Positions 60,964 to 64,000 of a stretch of DNA of 64,000 nt are shown piece after piece. The DNA lies in the NCBI RefSeq assembly GCF_001025175.1, contig NZ_AP012324.1, positions 2,108,001 through 2,172,000 of the forward strand. The letters run 5' to 3'. The stretch is from Bifidobacterium breve DSM 20213 = JCM 1192 (GTDB taxonomy: Bacteria; Actinomycetota; Actinomycetes; Actinomycetales; Bifidobacteriaceae). The notes beneath the pieces are model-generated. The model did not search any database. It was given only the letters and a program-made list of their open reading frames with translations, and had not been told where the DNA came from. Made by a program: the position numbers and the translations under genes. The first letter of the stretch is position 1, and every line of letters starts with the position of its first letter.

Positions 60964-63711
60964 ATGCGCACGGTATGGCAAGTATTTCTGCGTGACTGCA
61001 AACGCATTCTCCGCAATCCCGTTGCCGCAGTGGTGACATTAGGTGTCGCAGTACTGCCTTCCCTGTATGCATGGTTCAACATCCTTGCCAACTGGGATCC
61101 TTATTCCGCCACCGGCAACCTGCAAGTCGCCGTCGCCAATGAGGACCGCGGCACCACCAATGATCTGGTTGGCCATCTCAATGCCGGCAAGCAGGTGGTC
61201 ATAAAGCTCAAACATAACGACCAACTCGGCTGGCGGTTTGTGAGCAACGAAGAGCAGGCCGTACAGGGCGTGCAAACCGGCGACTACTACGCGGCGATTG
61301 TGCTGCCAAAAGACTTCAGCGCCAGCCTGGTCGATTCGTTGACCGGCACCTCCAAACAACCGAAGATCAAGTACTACGTCAACGAGAAAAAGAACGCCAT
61401 TGCCCCGAAAATCACGGATACCGGTGCAACCACCATTGACGAGCAAATCAACTCCACATTCGTAACCACGGTGAGCAACACCGTTGCCGCCGCCATCTCT
61501 CAAGCGGGAGACGACCTCGACCAAGCCACCAATAGCACGCAAAACAATGTGGTCGCCGATCTCGGCAGTGTGCTCTCCACCATTGCCACGGTGCAGGACG
61601 CGCTCACGGATCTACGCACCACATTGGATCAGTCAGACACAGCTCTGGCCGACGCCCGCAGTACTACGGCCTCATTGCAGCGCAGCATCACCGCAGCGCA
61701 GCAAGCCTCCCAGCAATCCGGAGCGTTGCTGGCCGAGACACAGGACGGCTCGAAAGTATTCGCGGCCTCGCTGGTAAGCGCACTGGACACCAGCTCCGCA
61801 CAACTTTCCGGACTGACGGTGAACGTCAACAATGCAGCCGGTACCATCAATCAATCCTTCAACACTGCACAAAATTCCGTCGACACTATTACCAACGCCC
61901 TGAACAGTCCGCTCGACAAAACCGCCACTTCCCTCGACACGTTGAAAGACGCATTGAATAAGGCCGGCATCAGTGCAGACACCACTGATCCGACCGGCAA
62001 GCGCATCTGGGATCACATCAACGCGATCGATGACGCCATCAGCACGCAGCAAGCGAAAATCAACACCTTTCACGAAGACACCACCCGTTTCATCGACTCC
62101 GGCAAGAGCGCCACCACCAATCTTTCCGGTGCCATGAGCGGCACCGCCACCGGCGGCATTGCGGCGTTGAACACCGCACGGAGTTCGCTGACCGGCACAG
62201 TGATGCCGTCACTTACTTCATCGCTGAACAGTTTCGCCGCGCTAAACGGCACGCTAAACGGCACGCTGACCTCGCTCTCAGGCACTCTTGACCAGACCAA
62301 TGGCCTCTTCGACCAGCTGTCCAGCACCATCGCCCAGACCAGAACCACCATAGGCAGCGCGCAGGATTCCTTGAACCAGATCATCGATGACGTATCCACC
62401 GTGCGCACCGATGTTGCCACGCTTGATAGCTCCGCCGTCTACCAGAAGATCAGGGACACGATGCACTTGGACGATAAGGGATTCGGCGAATTCATGGGTT
62501 CGCCCGTCACCCTGACCACCAAGGTCGTGTACGCCATCGATAACTATGGCTCGGCCGTCACCCCGTTCTACACGAATCTGGCGCTCTGGGTAGGCGGCTT
62601 CGTGCTCATCGCCATCTATAAGCTTGAGGTCGACCGCGAAAGCATACGCCGGATCAACGCCAAGCAGGCCTACCTCGGCCGATGGATGCTTCTGGTCACC
62701 ATTGGTTTTCTGCAGGCCATCATTGCCACCGTGGGCGATTTGGTCCTCGGCATCCAGTGCGAGCACCCATTGCTGTTCATCTTGGCCGGCATATTCTGCT
62801 CGTTCATCTATATCAATATCATCTATGCGCTGGCCGTGGCATTCCGCCATATCGGTAAAGCCATCGCCGTGATTCTGGTTATTGTGCAGATTCCGGGAGC
62901 TTCTGGCCTCTACCCCATCGAAATGATGCCCGACTTCTTCCGCAAACTGCACCCGTGGCTGCCTTTCACCTACGGCATCAACGCGATGCGCGGGCCGATT
63001 GCCGGCACATACAGCAACCATTACTGGCTCGACATGCTGCACCTGTTCTGGTATCTGCCAGCAGCGCTGTTCGTAGGCCTTGTGGTGCGCCGTTATGCCA
63101 TGAATCTCAACGCATTGTTCGACCGCCGCTTGGGAGACACTGATCTGATGATCACCGAGCACAACAGCATGGTCAACGAACAGGTCAGCCTCGCATCCGT
63201 GTTCCGCACGGTTTCCGACAGCAAGGAACTCAAGGCCATCATCACCCGCCGTGCACACCGGTTCTTCGCCAGATACCCAATGATGATTGTTGCCGGCTTG
63301 GCACTGCTGACTATTCTTCCGTTCGTGTTCCTCATACTGCTGTTCGTCACACAGGAAAAAATCGCGATGCTTACGTCGTGGATTCTGTCAATCATTCTTA
63401 TCGACGCATACCTGATTGTGGTCGAATACACTCGCGAAAGCTACGCGATGCAACTGGGCGTCAGTGCGATGAACGCCGACGAATTCCGCGATGTGATGCT
63501 CAACGGCTATGTATGGCGCCGCTTCCGCTCCCATGGTCGGCATGAGGCAGCATCTGCGGAATCCGCTGTGGATACCGACCCGGATATCGGAGAGGTCACC
63601 GAGCAACTTACGCCGTTCGAGCGAACGGGCTCCACTGATTCATCGGATTCATCGAAATCATCGGAGTCCACCATCACCGACACAAACCCCGCACAGGGAG
63701 GTGCACGATGA
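60964..63711 (+). CDS. YhgE/Pip family membrane protein
   Basis: The 915-residue protein has an N-terminal membrane segment (about 18-38) in RNPVAAVVTLGVAVLPSLYA followed by the YhgE hallmark NILANWDPYSATGNLQVAVA. A long extracytoplasmic Ser/Thr/Ala-rich helical stalk runs to about 520. A C-terminal ABC-2-like membrane block (about 530-715) contains PGASGLYPIEMMPDFFRKLHPWLPFTYG, here quoted only in part by its start and end, and two further membrane segments near 770-840. An acidic tail ends it. GAGGGGG precedes the ATG. It overlaps the next YhgE/Pip gene by four bases (ATGA). Related proteins include phage receptor Pip and ESX-type accessory proteins; the role here is unknown. Confidence 0.9.
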   Translation: MRTVWQVFLRDCKRILRNPVAAVVTLGVAVLPSLYAWFNILANWDPYSATGNLQVAVANEDRGTTNDLVGHLNAGKQVVIKLKHNDQLGWRFVSNEEQAVQGVQTGDYYAAIVLPKDFSASLVDSLTGTSKQPKIKYYVNEKKNAIAPKITDTGATTIDEQINSTFVTTVSNTVAAAISQAGDDLDQATNSTQNNVVADLGSVLSTIATVQDALTDLRTTLDQSDTALADARSTTASLQRSITAAQQASQQSGALLAETQDGSKVFAASLVSALDTSSAQLSGLTVNVNNAAGTINQSFNTAQNSVDTITNALNSPLDKTATSLDTLKDALNKAGISADTTDPTGKRIWDHINAIDDAISTQQAKINTFHEDTTRFIDSGKSATTNLSGAMSGTATGGIAALNTARSSLTGTVMPSLTSSLNSFAALNGTLNGTLTSLSGTLDQTNGLFDQLSSTIAQTRTTIGSAQDSLNQIIDDVSTVRTDVATLDSSAVYQKIRDTMHLDDKGFGEFMGSPVTLTTKVVYAIDNYGSAVTPFYTNLALWVGGFVLIAIYKLEVDRESIRRINAKQAYLGRWMLLVTIGFLQAIIATVGDLVLGIQCEHPLLFILAGIFCSFIYINIIYALAVAFRHIGKAIAVILVIVQIPGASGLYPIEMMPDFFRKLHPWLPFTYGINAMRGPIAGTYSNHYWLDMLHLFWYLPAALFVGLVVRRYAMNLNALFDRRLGDTDLMITEHNSMVNEQVSLASVFRTVSDSKELKAIITRRAHRFFARYPMMIVAGLALLTILPFVFLILLFVTQEKIAMLTSWILSIILIDAYLIVVEYTRESYAMQLGVSAMNADEFRDVMLNGYVWRRFRSHGRHEAASAESAVDTDPDIGEVTEQLTPFERTGSTDSSDSSKSSESTITDTNPAQGGAR

Positions 63712-64000
63712 AGCTCATCTGGAAGATCTTCGCACGCGATGTGCGCCAATCCACGCGCAATGTAATCGCGGTAATCGTGGCCATGGGATTGGTGATCGTA
63801 CCGGCGCTGTATGCCTGGTACAACATCGCCGCCAGCTGGGATCCATACGGCAACACCAAGGCACTCAAAGTTGCCGTGGCGAACGTCGACAAGGGATATA
63901 AGTCCGATCTCATGCCAATCACCATCAACGTTGGCGAGACCGTCACCAATACCCTGCGCGCCAATCATGACCTCGACTGGCAGTTCGTGGACAAGGACGA
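63708..64000 (+). CDS. Second YhgE/Pip family protein, N-terminal part
   Basis: The window edge cuts this gene after about 97 codons. It begins MKLIWKIFARDVRQSTRN, followed by a membrane segment and YNIAASWDPYGNTKALKVAV, the same hallmark as the preceding protein. GGAGG lies eight bases before the ATG, and the start overlaps the previous stop (ATGA). The two paralogous proteins are therefore made together and could form a heteromer. Confidence 0.9.
   Translation, partial: MKLIWKIFARDVRQSTRNVIAVIVAMGLVIVPALYAWYNIAASWDPYGNTKALKVAVANVDKGYKSDLMPITINVGETVTNTLRANHDLDWQFVDKD

Overview
The window looks like chromosome of Bifidobacterium, most likely B. longum. The evidence is a moderately high G+C content, strong codon bias, a fused RmlC-RmlD rhamnose enzyme, a DUF4235 protein, a leucine-rich-repeat-variant protein, cell-wall proteins with DUF5648-type repeats, and several sugar, amino-acid and drug-type ABC or MFS transporters. 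No phage, conjugative element, CRISPR array or rRNA operon is visible. One tRNA gene is present, tRNA-Ala(CGC) at 36471-36543. Species and family names come from recognising sequence patterns, not from a search.

Layout. 1-7.9 kb: dTDP-rhamnose synthesis (rmlB, fused rmlCD, rmlA), a two-gene polysaccharide exporter (wzm and the start of wzt), a large membrane protein and a membrane-anchored GT2 glycosyltransferase; together a cell-surface polysaccharide region. 8.0-13.5 kb: three secreted wall proteins sharing one repeat type (a repeat-only protein, an L,D-transpeptidase and a GH25 lysozyme), then a LytR-CpsA-Psr ligase. 13.9-16.5 kb: an FtsX-like permease coupled to an ATPase-like subunit whose catalytic motifs are degenerate. 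16.9-26.7 kb: HD hydrolase, class II glutamine amidotransferase, Kup potassium transporter, TatD nuclease and a heterodimeric ABC exporter. 26.7-31.0 kb: a decayed stretch with one intact AAA/DUF4143 ATPase among remnants of a related ATPase, a GH43 glycosidase, a peptide-binding protein and aminopeptidase C. 31.0-39.2 kb: a small gene behind a leader-peptide/terminator arrangement, metG, an AbiEi-like orphan with an LRV gene, rsmI, the tRNA, a GPH/MFS sugar transporter and apbE. 39.2-44.6 kb: a MarR-regulated heterodimeric ABC exporter, a small Cys/His protein and a DUF1684 remnant. 44.7-52.9 kb: two APC amino-acid permeases flanking a MacB-like ATPase and a very large coiled-coil FtsX permease. 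53.0-58.4 kb: a LacI-regulated sugar ABC importer (binding protein, two permeases, DUF624 protein) with no ATPase of its own. 58.8-64 kb: histidine phosphatase, DUF4235 protein, nitroreductase and two coupled YhgE/Pip proteins.

Intergenic DNA is rich in dispersed palindromic elements of at least four kinds. Several genes have a -10-like hexamer 7-8 nt before the start codon, which suggests leaderless mRNAs. The observations most worth following up are the ATPase-dead ABC pair, the leader-peptide attenuator at 31.45-31.55 kb, the shared MarR and LacI operator motifs, the palindromic elements with conserved loops, and the wall-protein trio.
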